From assembly GCA_017461395.1 (NCBI GenBank), contig JAFTYF010000014.1, positions 1 to 52,811 of the forward strand: a stretch of DNA of 52,811 bases. The letters are read 5' to 3'. Below are positions 24,378 to 32,989 of the stretch, in pieces (position 1 is the stretch's first letter; each line of letters starts with the position of its first letter). The position numbers and the translations under genes are program-made. The DNA is from Ruminococcus sp. (GTDB lineage: Bacteria > Bacillota > Clostridia > Oscillospirales > Ruminococcaceae). The notes under the pieces were generated by a model. The model had not been told where the DNA came from and did not search any database. It worked only from the letters and a program-made list of their open reading frames with translations.

Positions 24378-24428
24378 TAGTATTACAGATATTAGTCTGA
24401 TTCAGTTTAATCGAAAGGACGTTTTGTG

Positions 24429-26444
24429 ATGAAAGTGTTTAAAAAAATAACAGCCGCTGTTACGGCGGCGACAATGCTTGCGTGCGGAAATATCGGTGTT
24501 CTGCCGAAAGAAGCGGCAAGAGATTTTATGCTCAGTGCCAGTGCAGAGAATGCGTATATTGTAGCATCTGGTGAATGCGGTGATATGGGAGATAACCTCA
24601 CAAACTCAACAGCACAGGCTATAAGTACGCATGCAGAAACATCAATAATTCAGGAGAATGAACGGACTTCATCTATTGAATTTTGGGCTGGTGATATTAT
24701 TAAACCAGACATTGAGCCTTTTGTTGTCTGGAGTAATCCGGATTTGACAGGACTTTCATGCGAAGTAAACGAACCAATGACTGTCTGTGAAGTCTTGGGA
24801 GATAATATTTATGGAGTATGTATTTCCAATGTAGATACTCCATACTATGCAAAATTCTTTGACTATGATGTGGAGCTGATTGAAAAGCAGGCTGTGAAGT
24901 TGCGTGGAGCAAAAGCTATAATCTTTGATGGTCCTAAATCTGAAGGTGAAATAAGAGCTGAAGCTTCTTATGATTCTGAAGTTATTGGTTATCTGGAGCC
25001 TGGTCAGGTTATTGAACATTTTACGCCTTGGGATTCTGTAAACGGATGGATTAAATTTACTGATAAGGATAACGTAGATAAATTTGTAAATTTACGCTCA
25101 TACAGATGGTTTACGATTCAGACTTCTTCGACTATAACAACTACTACAACAAAGGCAGCAACGACTACCACAACTACAACATCCAAGACTACAACTACAT
25201 CCAAGGATACAACAACTACAAGTACCACAACTACTACAGGAAAAAATGATATTGTAGCATCCGGCGAATGCGGAGCAGAGGGAGATAACCTTACATGGTC
25301 TCTCGACAGTGAGGGCACTCTCACAATAAGCGGAACAGGTCCTATGGAAACAGTAGCATTCGGTATCCCTGAATGGAAAGAATGGCTTTCCGATATAAAA
25401 AAGGTTGTGATAGAAGACGGAGTAACTGCCATCAGCACAACGGCTTTCAATGGATGCCCGATGTCTGAGATTGAGATTGCGGACAGCGTTGAAAGTATCG
25501 GAAGATTTGCTTTTGGGAATTGCATTTTTCTTACTGAACTTGTTCTTCCTGAGGGACTCAAGGAAATTTCACTTTACGCTTTTACAGGATGTGATTTGCT
25601 TACAAGCGTGACGATCCCTGAAAATGTATCAGTAATAGAAGATGGCATTTTCTACGGATGTATGTCTCTTACAGAGATAGATGTTAATGAAAAGAACAAG
25701 AATTATACTTCAGTGGATGGGGTTCTCTATACCAAAGATATGACACAGCTGGTCGCATATCCTGTTGGAAAAAAGTCGGCAGAATTTGTTGTTCCGGATG
25801 GTGTTAGAAAGATTTGCGGCGGAACATTCGGAGGTTCTTCTTCACTGACAAACGTCACAATCTCAGATAGCGTTACAACTATCGGAGATGAAGCTTTTAG
25901 TGATTGCAGTGTTTTAAAATTGATTACAATTCCTCAAAATGTTGCGGAAATCGAAGAATATGCCTTTAGTAATTGTTCATCACTTGAATCAATAATATTT
26001 GAGAGCTCTGATTGCAACATTTATGATGGTTCATATACTATATGTAATTCAAAGGAATTCGGAACGGGTGATGAGAAGTATATAGGATATTTTGACGGCA
26101 CAATCTACGGCTATGAAGGCTCAACTGCTCAGGCTTATGCTGAGAAGTACGGCAGAAAGTTTGCAGCACTTGACAAAACTGAGGATATTCCCTGTGATAT
26201 TACAGGCGACGGAATTGTAAGCGCTTCCGATGCTACATTAGTACTCAATGCATATACTGCTATCGGTGCCGGAAGCGAATCACCTCTTACCGAAGCACAG
26301 ACAAAGGCGGCTGATATTGACAAGGACGGTATCATTACCGGTTCTGACGCAACTCTGATTCTCCGCTATGCTACAAAGCTTTCATCATTAAATCCCGATG
26401 AAACTGCTCCGACCTTTGAGGAATGGTATAATTCTCAGAAGTAA
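24429..26444 (+). CDS. Secreted dockerin protein with BspA-type leucine-rich repeats
   Basis: A 671-residue exported protein. Signal peptide (FKKITAAVTAATMLACGNIG), a region with SH3-like features (AKAIIFDGPKSEGEIRAEAS, SEVIGYLEPGQVIEHF), a long Thr-rich linker (about 235-275), then BspA-type LRR_5 repeats (about 280-560: SLDSEGTLTISGTGPM, SVESIGRFAFGNC, VSVIEDGIFYGC, VTTIGDEAFSDC). A dockerin ends it (about 590-650) with DITGDGIVSASDATLVLNAY and DIDKDGIITGSDATLILRYA, two good Ca loops. The phrase IVASGECG..GDNLT occurs twice (about 40 and 275), a sign of internal duplication. Likely a cellulosome-docked adhesin or substrate-binding protein carried by element 2. Confidence 0.9.
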   Translation: MKVFKKITAAVTAATMLACGNIGVLPKEAARDFMLSASAENAYIVASGECGDMGDNLTNSTAQAISTHAETSIIQENERTSSIEFWAGDIIKPDIEPFVVWSNPDLTGLSCEVNEPMTVCEVLGDNIYGVCISNVDTPYYAKFFDYDVELIEKQAVKLRGAKAIIFDGPKSEGEIRAEASYDSEVIGYLEPGQVIEHFTPWDSVNGWIKFTDKDNVDKFVNLRSYRWFTIQTSSTITTTTTKAATTTTTTTSKTTTTSKDTTTTSTTTTTGKNDIVASGECGAEGDNLTWSLDSEGTLTISGTGPMETVAFGIPEWKEWLSDIKKVVIEDGVTAISTTAFNGCPMSEIEIADSVESIGRFAFGNCIFLTELVLPEGLKEISLYAFTGCDLLTSVTIPENVSVIEDGIFYGCMSLTEIDVNEKNKNYTSVDGVLYTKDMTQLVAYPVGKKSAEFVVPDGVRKICGGTFGGSSSLTNVTISDSVTTIGDEAFSDCSVLKLITIPQNVAEIEEYAFSNCSSLESIIFESSDCNIYDGSYTICNSKEFGTGDEKYIGYFDGTIYGYEGSTAQAYAEKYGRKFAALDKTEDIPCDITGDGIVSASDATLVLNAYTAIGAGSESPLTEAQTKAADIDKDGIITGSDATLILRYATKLSSLNPDETAPTFEEWYNSQK

Positions 26445-26455
26445 TACATAATTAA

Positions 26456-26505
26456 AAAGGCGGCACCGCACAAAGTTGAATGTACTTTGTATGGTGCCGC
26501 TTTTT
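26456..26505 (+). terminator. Terminator of the dockerin/LRR gene
   Basis: AAAGGCGGCACC pairs with GGTGCCGCTTTT (one G-U), with an inner ACAAAGT/ACTTTGT stem, then TTTTT. Confidence 0.88.
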
Positions 26506-26574
26506 CTGCTTTTTTGTTTTTCCGGATATATATTATTACTATGAAACTATGTTAGCGGTAATATTATATGGAAA

Positions 26575-26666
26575 GGAGAGAACGAAAATGTTCAGCAACA
26601 GCGCCGCCTGACATGAGGAGTTAAGCGAAAAAACCGCCCGTGGTTCAATCTACGGGCGGTTTTAGC
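26575..26666 (+). other. Leader-like remnant: strong ribosome site, 7-codon frame, terminator
   Basis: GGAAAGGAGAG precedes ATG 26588 and a frame of only seven codons (MFSNSAA). A 12-bp perfect hairpin AAAACCGCCCGT/ACGGGCGGTTTT (26630-26663) follows. It is either the edge of a deleted gene or a short leader transcript. Confidence 0.45.
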
Positions 26667-26718
26667 TTTGTTTCAGGCAATAGCACACAAAGTCGTGTTT
26701 ACTTTCATATGAGTTGCT

Positions 26719-27086
26719 TTATTTATCCTTCGTCTCCTTCGGTTTCTTTGTATTCCTGTCCCTCATTTTAAAGAAATCAAGCAGATTATCAGTTCCGATT
26801 TCAGTTTCTATCTTTTCTGTCAGTTGAGGTTTGTTATATAGGAAATCATATATGTTCTGAAAAAACTTTACGTATTCCTAAGCAAAATGCAGATATTTAA
26901 TAGCTTGGCCGCAATTCCCAGACTTAACTTATTGGACATATCATCAGCTTTTTTGACTTTGAAGATATAATCAACTGAGGATATTCGGAATATCGGTAAA
27001 TCGGTTTTGCTCCCGCAAGGGAGCAATCTCGAAAATATTATAACTCGTATATTTGAAAATGTCAATTTGTACGGGCCGTACCGCAT
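26719..27086 (-). pseudogene. Remnants of a minus-strand gene
   Basis: The part 26719-26870 encodes VKFFQNIYDFLYNKPQLTEK followed by IETEIGTDNLLDFFKMRDRN and a basic tail ending at TAA 26719-26721. Upstream, in another frame, KVKKADDMSNKLSLGIAAKL runs toward it. It looks like a shifted and truncated gene of an integrative element; family not recognised. Confidence 0.4.
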
Positions 27087-27113
27087 ACAATTATCTGAAA
27101 GGAGCAGGATATT

Positions 27114-27374
27114 ATGGCTACTAAGAAAAAAGAAAAGCCCTCAATGTGGGAACGCACAGAATATGATATTATCAGCGAAACTGAGACGGATACTGAGATT
27201 GTAGGTGTTATCAGAAACCGTTATAACGGAGCTAAGATTATATGTCATATTCCGAAGCACACTAAGGAAGAAGAAGAAAAACTGTCAGCTGATATAACCT
27301 ATGCACTGATGCAGATTGCTTATACAGGACAGGATATCAGCCACATGAAGAGTATGGAGATACTCGTGGATTGA
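27114..27374 (+). CDS. Small conserved-looking protein, unknown function
   Basis: An 86-residue frame with GAAAGGAGCAGGATATT before the ATG. Basic N-terminus (MATKKKEKPSMWERTEYDI), a short beta segment (EIVGVIRNRYNGAKIICHIP), an acidic helix (KEEEEKLSADITYALMQI). It resembles small proteins common in clostridial mobile elements, but I cannot name a function. It stands alone between remnants and the TetR operon. Confidence 0.65.
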   Translation: MATKKKEKPSMWERTEYDIISETETDTEIVGVIRNRYNGAKIICHIPKHTKEEEEKLSADITYALMQIAYTGQDISHMKSMEILVD

Positions 27375-27451
27375 TAATAAGACAGCCCCGGGGATTAACG
27401 ACAATTGCTGAGAGAGGTTCAGGAGTAACTGTATAGGTAATAATTCTGGAA

Positions 27452-27488
27452 AAAGTCTTATCTCTTTGCGGGGATAAGACTATTTTCT
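27452..27488 (+). terminator. Terminator before the TetR operon
   Basis: AAGTCTTATC and GATAAGACT pair around a nine-base loop (about 27455-27482), followed by ATTTTCTT. Confidence 0.7.
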
Positions 27489-27507
27489 TATAATTTCAAA
27501 AAGGGTC

Positions 27508-27556
27508 TTCTCAAAATCGGTCAGCGGTGTTATAATGATATTGACCGATACGGTCA
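27508..27556 (+). promoter_or_regulatory. Promoter and operator of the TetR-hydrolase operon
   Basis: TTCTCA (27508-27513), 17-bp spacer, TATAAT (27531-27536). A palindrome TGACCG-ATA-CGGTCA (27542-27556) lies just past the -10 and a further half site CGGTCA (27518-27523) between -35 and -10, fitting self-repression by the TetR protein. Confidence 0.75.
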
Positions 27557-27573
27557 GAAAGGAGTGAGAGAAC

Positions 27574-28185
27574 TTGAATGAACGGTTTTACGCACTTCCC
27601 GAAGATAAGCGAAACAGCATCATAAGTGCAGGATTCCGTGTCTTCTCACAATACAGCTACAAGAACAGTCCTATGAGCGAAATAGCTGCCGAGGCAGGCA
27701 TCAGCAAGTCGCTGCTGTTTTACTATTTCAAGAATAAAAAGGAATTGTATCTGTTTCTTTGCAGGTACAGTGCAGAGCTGACAGAGCAGGAAATGATAAG
27801 GCAAAAATGCTATGAGAAAGAAGATTTCTTTGATATTTTCCTCAGCGGTCTGAAAGTCAAGGTACAGCTTATGCGGCAATATCCCGATCTTTCGCTGTTT
27901 CAGCTAAAAGCATACTATGAAAAGGACAAATCACTTCGCCCGGATATCAATCAGCTTATCGGACAATATTCGGGGTATGAAAATCAGTCGGAAATGCTGA
28001 AGCTGGATAAGGAACAATTCATTGAGGGACTTGACCTTGAGATGATGTATACAGATATGTTTTTGGCATCACAAGGCTATTTATGGAAAAAACTGCAAAG
28101 TGATACAATAGATCCCGATCAGATGGAAAAGGACTTTATCAGAATGATCGAGTTCTGGCGGAGTCTCTATTCACGCAGAAAATGA
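27574..28185 (+). CDS. TetR/AcrR-family transcriptional regulator
   Basis: A 203-residue regulator. It starts with TTG at 27574 after GGAGTGAGAG; the nearby ATG at 27578 is in another frame. The N-terminal helix-turn-helix (about 8-55) reads KRNSIISAGFRVFSQYSYKN, then MSEIAAEAGISKSLLFYYFK, the classic TetR pattern; the rest is the helical ligand-binding domain. It is followed 13 bp on by an alpha/beta hydrolase gene and preceded by a palindromic operator, so it most likely represses this two-gene operon until a ligand, perhaps a substrate of the hydrolase, is present. Confidence 0.92.
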   Translation: MNERFYALPEDKRNSIISAGFRVFSQYSYKNSPMSEIAAEAGISKSLLFYYFKNKKELYLFLCRYSAELTEQEMIRQKCYEKEDFFDIFLSGLKVKVQLMRQYPDLSLFQLKAYYEKDKSLRPDINQLIGQYSGYENQSEMLKLDKEQFIEGLDLEMMYTDMFLASQGYLWKKLQSDTIDPDQMEKDFIRMIEFWRSLYSRRK

Positions 28186-28198
28186 AAAAGGTGACAAT

Positions 28199-28996
28199 AT
28201 GTATAACTCTGAAAATAAAACGGTAATGCTCCCGTCAGAAGCTGAGATGTACTATGCAAAATTCGGCAAGGGAAGCAAACTGTTAGCCATGATTCCCGGA
28301 CTAAATATCGTAGATATGAGTGGAACGGCGAATAACCTTGCGTATTTTTATCGCAAATTCGCAAAGGATTTTACTGTCTATGTTTTCGACAGACGAAAAG
28401 GTCGTGATCCTGGCTGTACGCTCCGTTCTATGGCAGAGGATGTTGCGGCTGCTATGAAAACGCTGAACATCAATCAGGCGTATGTAGTAGGGGTGTCACA
28501 GGGTGGAATGATCGCACAGTACCTCGCAGCAAAACACCATGAACTCGTAAAAAGGCTGGTGCTGGGTGTTACAGCAGCAAAAACAAATCCTCTTATGATA
28601 AGTGCAGTAGATGACTGGCTCGCTATGGCGGAAAACGACGATCTTCAAGGTGTTCTCACTCAAAGTTACGATAAGATGTATACCGAAAAACAGATGGAAC
28701 TGTACCGCAGGCTGATACCTCTTATTATGAAGTTCACGAAGTTTATGGAGATAGAACGCTTTGCAGATCATGCAAGGGCAATCTATACGCTTGACAGTTT
28801 CGATATTCTTGACAGGATAAAATGTCCGACGCTTGTTCTTGGTGCAGAACTGGACAAAATAACCACTGCCGAGGGCTCAAAAGAAATAGCGGAGAAACTC
28901 GGTTGCAAGCTCCATATATTCCCGAATGAGGGACACGCAGCTTATCTCAGCAAGGGCTTCAATTGTATGGTATACGATTTTTTTACAGAAGAATGA
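28199..28996 (+). CDS. Alpha/beta hydrolase
   Basis: A 265-residue cytosolic alpha/beta-fold hydrolase. The nucleophile elbow GVSQGGM (Ser about 99), an acid in LVLGAELDKIT (Asp about 221) and a His in NEGHAAY (about 245) form the triad; the oxyanion strand is LLAMIPGLNIVDMS. A helical cap lies between (about 125-195). Size and motifs fit esterases and peroxidase-type hydrolases; the substrate is unknown. AAAAGGTGACAAT precedes the ATG, and it is in one operon with TetR. Confidence 0.9.
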   Translation: MYNSENKTVMLPSEAEMYYAKFGKGSKLLAMIPGLNIVDMSGTANNLAYFYRKFAKDFTVYVFDRRKGRDPGCTLRSMAEDVAAAMKTLNINQAYVVGVSQGGMIAQYLAAKHHELVKRLVLGVTAAKTNPLMISAVDDWLAMAENDDLQGVLTQSYDKMYTEKQMELYRRLIPLIMKFTKFMEIERFADHARAIYTLDSFDILDRIKCPTLVLGAELDKITTAEGSKEIAEKLGCKLHIFPNEGHAAYLSKGFNCMVYDFFTEE

Positions 28997-29069
28997 TCAA
29001 GCATTTTGATGTGTTTATCGAAAGATATTGCATTAACAAATAACTGATATGCCAGATATAAAAAGCGCT

Positions 29070-29665
29070 GAATATTCAACAATTCCTCTGTTGTTTACGG
29101 AAAAGGATATAATGAAATCAGTTTTTATCTGGGAATACAGCATATGCAGTTTTACGGTATAGATATAACAGTTGACGAATTCATTGATCTGCACATTCCA
29201 ATCTCTGATTATCCGTATTATGAAGATGACGTGATGTATGGCGGAAATCCGTGGGATGCGTTTATCGGTGATCCGTATTCTGATTCGGGCTACGGATGCT
29301 ATTCTACAGCTGTTGTCAAGGCTATGATATCTGCCGTGCCGGATGATTACGAGATAAGAGCGGTTTATAATCTTCCGTTGTCTGTTTTTTGCGAGCAATA
29401 CATTGATAAGGGAATTCCTGTGATGATATGGGCTACAATGGAAATGAAAAAGCCATACGGGGGGAATAGCTGGATTCTTCCTGACGGCAGAACTTTCACC
29501 TTCATAAGTCCGGAACACGCTTTGATATTGATAGGATATGACGATTCCAATTATTATTTCTGCAATTCTCAGTCGGATGAGAAAGTAGTTTCTTACCCTA
29601 AAACAGACTGCGAAACAGCTTATAATGCGATGTATCGTCAGGCAGTAGCTATATTACCTGTCTGA
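29070..29665 (+). pseudogene. C39-like peptidase, N-terminally truncated and without its Cys
   Basis: The longest ATG frame (29144-29665) gives 173 residues: QFYGIDITVDEFIDLHIP, GYGCYSTAVVKAMIS, then FISPEHALILIGYDD and YYFCNSQSD, matching the second half of a Peptidase_C39_2 domain with its His and Asp/Asn. The preceding open sequence reads GYNEISFYLGIQHMQ where an active enzyme has a G-C-E-x-T segment, so the catalytic Cys is lost, and no start or signal peptide is present. A degenerate relic of a cell-wall or processing protease. Confidence 0.65.
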
Positions 29666-29700
29666 TAAAATCAGCCGCAGAATTATAAAACGATTCTACG

Positions 29701-29961
29701 GAGATCAATGTTGAATTGGCGCTCTTTAAGCTGAAAAATATTATTGGCTGTGAAAGACTTCTTCTCGAAGGCGGAAGTATTATCAATGGTGCATTTCAGC
29801 GTGCGGATGTCATTGACGAGCTGAGTCTTGTTGTCATACCTGTTACAGCGGATAAAGAGGATAAGCCGTTGTTTATGGACGGTAAGCTGTCTGATTTTGA
29901 GGTTTTGAGTGCGTAAAGCATTGACGGGAATGTTGTAATGAGATATAAGAGAATGGATTGA
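29701..29961 (+). pseudogene. RibD-C/dihydrofolate-reductase-type fragment with nonsense codon
   Basis: The frame ERLLLEGGSIINGAFQRADV, then IDELSLVVIPVTADKED, then PLFMDGKLSDFEVLSA stops at TAA 29914-29916, but continues in frame as SIDGNVVMRYKRMD to a TGA at 29959. This is the C-terminal third of a RibD_C reductase domain (GGSIINGAF is the NADPH-loop region). The N-terminal part is missing. Truncated and interrupted, so not functional. Confidence 0.65.
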
Positions 29962-30048
29962 AGTAAATAGTTTTGTTGCTGTAAACGACAAACTTTTTCT
30001 TTGAGGATAGCTTTTCAAACTTTTCTGCATTTATTTACATCAAAACCA

Positions 30049-30092
30049 TTGACATTATAAACTGCATTTGCTATAATAAATGAATAGCAAAT
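30049..30092 (+). promoter_or_regulatory. Promoter with overlapping operator of the XRE-UGD fusion gene
   Basis: Perfect TTGACA (30049-30054) and TATAAT (30072-30077), 17-bp spacer. A perfect 9-bp inverted repeat ATTTGCTAT (30066-30074) with ATAGCAAAT (30084-30092) straddles the -10 and the likely start of transcription, a natural place for a repressor. A second small hairpin GTTGCT-GAC-AGCAAC follows in the leader. Confidence 0.8.
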
Positions 30093-30136
30093 TCAGTTTT
30101 TGTGTTGCTGACAGCAACAGATTTCAGGAGGCAGTT

Positions 30137-31627
30137 ATGAAACATTTATCATTGAATAAACTTGCCGAAACAGTGGCAAGCAGAAGAAAGACACTCGGAA
30201 TTTCTCAGGCAGCTCTTTCAGAAAGCACAGGAATCAACCGTTCAATTTTATCAAGACTTGAAGCAGAGGACTATTCTCCCTCTGTTGACCAGCTCCTTGC
30301 ATTGTCTGAGGTTCTTGATTTCAACTATGCAGATTTATTTGAGGATGATAAAGTGGAAGTCAGCGCAGTTGAGCGCAAGAAGATCGCTGTTGCCGGAACA
30401 GGTTATGTAGGATTGTCTCTGGCAGTACTCCTTTCACAGCATAACGATGTAACTGCTGTTGATATTGTTCCTGAAAAGGTGGAAAAGCTGAATAACTGGA
30501 TTTCTCCCATTCAGGATGACTACATCGAAAAATATCTTGCAGAGCATGAGGAGAGAAAGCTTTCCTTTACAGCAACAACAGATGCAGAATCTGCATACAA
30601 GGACGCTGATTTCATTATTGTGGCAGCTCCTACAAACTACGATCCCAAGACAAATTTTTTTGACTGTTCGGCTGTTGAGAGCGTTTTATCTCTTATCAAA
30701 TCAGTTACAGACGGCAGAGAGATAAAGCCTACAGTTGTTATCAAGTCAACAATTCCTGTAGGATATACTGTTCAGGTGCGTGAAAAACTTGGCATGGACA
30801 ACATCATTTTCAGTCCAGAGTTTCTTCGTGAAAGCAAGGCTCTTTACGATAATCTCTATCCAAGCCGTATTATTGTCGGTTCAGATGAGGATAACAAGGA
30901 GCAGGCTGAAATATTTGCTTCACTTCTCAGACAGGGCGCAGTCAAGACTGATATTCCTGTGCTGTTTATGGATACTACAGAAGCTGAGGCAACAAAGCTT
31001 TTTGTCAACACATATCTTGCTCTCCGTGTAAGCTACTTCAACGAGCTTGACACATATGCAGAGCTTAAAAATCTGGATACAGCAAGCATTATCAAGGGAG
31101 TGTGCCTTGATCCCCGTGTGGGGGATTACTATAACAATCCCAGCTTCGGATATGGCGGATACTGTCTGCCTAAGGATACAAAGCAGCTTCTTGCAAATTA
31201 TCAGGATGTTCCGCAGAATATGATCACTGCTATTGTGGAATCAAACCGTACACGTAAGGACTTCATTGCTGACCGTGTGCTTGAAAAGGCAGGATATTAC
31301 AGCTACAGCGGAAACAACGACTGGAACGCTGACTTCGAAAAAAATATTGTTGTGGGTGTATACCGACTTACAATGAAGTCAAATAGTGACAACTTCCGTC
31401 AGTCCTCTATTCAGGGCGTAATGAAGCGTATCAAGGCTAAGGGTGCTGCTATTATAATCTATGAGCCTACACTCAAAGACGGCGAGACTTTCTTCGGAAG
31501 TGTAGTGGTTAATAATATGAAGAAATTCAAGTCTCAGTGTGATGCTATTATCGCAAATCGTTATGATTCCTGTCTTAATGATGTTGCTGATAAGGTGTAC
31601 ACAAGAGATATTTTCAGAAGAGATTAA
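30137..31627 (+). CDS. UDP-glucose 6-dehydrogenase with N-terminal XRE DNA-binding domain
   Basis: A 496-residue fusion. Start at 30137 after AGGAGGCAGTT; transcription begins near 30084, so an upstream in-frame ATG at 30080 is excluded. Residues about 6-66 are a complete XRE helix-turn-helix ([40 protein letters not shown]). Residues about 80-496 are a nucleotide-sugar dehydrogenase: [20 protein letters not shown] (NAD loop), [19 protein letters not shown], and the catalytic Cys in [11 protein letters not shown], then ESNRTRKDF. It oxidises UDP-glucose (or a related sugar) to the uronate, usually for capsule or exopolysaccharide. The fusion suggests an enzyme that also regulates its own promoter, which has a matching palindrome. 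Confidence 0.93.
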   Translation: MKHLSLNKLAETVASRRKTLGISQAALSESTGINRSILSRLEAEDYSPSVDQLLALSEVLDFNYADLFEDDKVEVSAVERKKIAVAGTGYVGLSLAVLLSQHNDVTAVDIVPEKVEKLNNWISPIQDDYIEKYLAEHEERKLSFTATTDAESAYKDADFIIVAAPTNYDPKTNFFDCSAVESVLSLIKSVTDGREIKPTVVIKSTIPVGYTVQVREKLGMDNIIFSPEFLRESKALYDNLYPSRIIVGSDEDNKEQAEIFASLLRQGAVKTDIPVLFMDTTEAEATKLFVNTYLALRVSYFNELDTYAELKNLDTASIIKGVCLDPRVGDYYNNPSFGYGGYCLPKDTKQLLANYQDVPQNMITAIVESNRTRKDFIADRVLEKAGYYSYSGNNDWNADFEKNIVVGVYRLTMKSNSDNFRQSSIQGVMKRIKAKGAAIIIYEPTLKDGETFFGSVVVNNMKKFKSQCDAIIANRYDSCLNDVADKVYTRDIFRRD

Positions 31628-31789
31628 TTGTTTCATGGCATAACAAGTGCTTCGCTGCGGCGGAGCATAATTTTTTTTACTTAAAATACGGAATGTGATA
31701 TAATATTCATGTTGAATACATGATACTACAAGGAGTAGTATAAAAAGAAAGTTCATAACGAAAAAATTTAATAAATTTCTTCTCATTTC

Positions 31790-31818
31790 TTGACCTGCTC
31801 AAATTTATCTGCTATAAT
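31790..31818 (+). promoter_or_regulatory. Promoter upstream of the chimeric recombinase frame
   Basis: TTGACC (31790-31795), 17-bp spacer, TATAAT (31813-31818). It was probably the original recombinase promoter and now reads first into the duplicated copy. Confidence 0.75.
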
Positions 31819-31830
31819 CTAAGTAGAAAA

Positions 31831-32016
31831 GCAGATACATTGAAATCCAAGGGGTGATACAATGAAAGAATACTGTATGTACCTGCGAAAGTCAAGAGCA
31901 GACGTAGAAGCTGAAGCACGTGGAGAGGGGGAGCCCCTCTCTCTTTATCAGAATATGTTTCTGGAAGTTGCTAAACGTCAGAAGCTTAACGTTGTGAAGA
32001 TAATTAAGGAAATTGA
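31831..32016 (+). repeat. Direct repeat, copy 1 (recombinase start region)
   Basis: About 186 bp nearly identical to 32804-32989: leader GCAGATACATTGAAATCC, ribosome site AGGGGTGATACA, and the first 50 codons of the recombinase. Offset is 973 bp. Confidence 0.85.
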
Positions 32017-32728
32017 TGTTGTGTGTGAATTCTTGAAAATAATCATTTTTATATTATTTTCATTAATATTGTGCAGTTTTTTTCAAAATCCCGTTTATGC
32101 TGAGGCGGGTTTTGATATGTCTGAAATCAGCGCAGATGATTTATCTCAATCATTTATTGAGTCGATTGAAAAGTCTGATAAAGAAATAATGGGAGAAAAC
32201 TTACGAAATTTCGATGTTTCAAGTGAAGGGAATACAATTGTTTGCTTAAAAAACAAAGGAATAAATATATATGATTCAAATTTAGTTTTTAAGTATAGTA
32301 TCTCGTATAACGTGGACGGTTCATCTATTGCTTTTTGGATTAATGAAAATCCGGCTATTTACCTGGATAGAGGAGATTTGATTGTTGTTTTCTCAAATGA
32401 AGGTGAAATATTAAACGTTTATAATGCCGCAAACACTGTAGAAAATGGCAAATTATATCGTCATATTACAGATGCGGATAAAGAAGATGAAGCCTTTATG
32501 TATTCCATGACATTTTCATCAAAGGCTCAAAAGTTTTATTGCTCAGATTACACAAAGCTCATCCGAAAGGAAAAGAGCACAGGAACTACAGAAATAATTT
32601 ATGAGAATACAGATGCAAATTCTAAAGCGTTACTTATGGTTATTGTAGTAATGCTTGTTATTGTTTTTATAGGTTTTATTATAAGGTCTATCTGGAAAAG
32701 TCATCATAAGCATATATGTGAAACTTAA
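31862..32728 (+). CDS. Chimeric frame: recombinase N-terminus fused to a membrane-anchored protein
   Basis: A 288-residue open frame. Residues 1-50 duplicate the start of the recombinase at 32835 (MKEYCMYLRKSRADVEAEAR then GEGEPLS), including the RKS catalytic Ser. At about residue 52 the sequence switches to an unrelated exported protein: hydrophobic signal (LKIIIFILFSLILCSFF), NPVYAEA cleavage-like site, a beta-rich outer domain (FDVSSEGNTIVCLKNKGINI, AIYLDRGDLIVVFSNEGEIL) and a C-terminal membrane helix (LLMVIVVMLVIVFIGFIIRS). A GTG near 32020 after AAGGAAATTG could start the exported protein on its own. The recombinase part cannot be active; this is a cargo gene inserted behind a duplicated gene start. 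Confidence 0.65.
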   Translation: MKEYCMYLRKSRADVEAEARGEGEPLSLYQNMFLEVAKRQKLNVVKIIKEIDVVCEFLKIIIFILFSLILCSFFQNPVYAEAGFDMSEISADDLSQSFIESIEKSDKEIMGENLRNFDVSSEGNTIVCLKNKGINIYDSNLVFKYSISYNVDGSSIAFWINENPAIYLDRGDLIVVFSNEGEILNVYNAANTVENGKLYRHITDADKEDEAFMYSMTFSSKAQKFYCSDYTKLIRKEKSTGTTEIIYENTDANSKALLMVIVVMLVIVFIGFIIRSIWKSHHKHICET

Positions 32729-32803
32729 TCAGACGCGTGGAAATAAGGATTAGTATGTATAAGAGTTTTGATGAGTAGAAATGTTAATAACCTAATCAAA
32801 AAA

Positions 32804-32989
32804 GCAGATACATTGAAATCCGAGGGGTGATACAATGAAAGAATACTGTATGTACCTGCGAAAATCAAGAGCAGATGTAGAAGCTGAAGCGCGTGGAGAG
32901 GGGGAGACCCTCTCCCGTCATCAGAATATGCTTCTTGAACTTGCTAAACGTCAGAAGCTGAACATTGTTAAGATATATAAGGAAATCGT
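32804..32989 (+). repeat. Direct repeat, copy 2 (recombinase start region)
   Basis: The second copy of the 186-bp repeat, now the 5' end of the intact recombinase. No promoter of comparable strength is seen directly before it. Confidence 0.85.
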
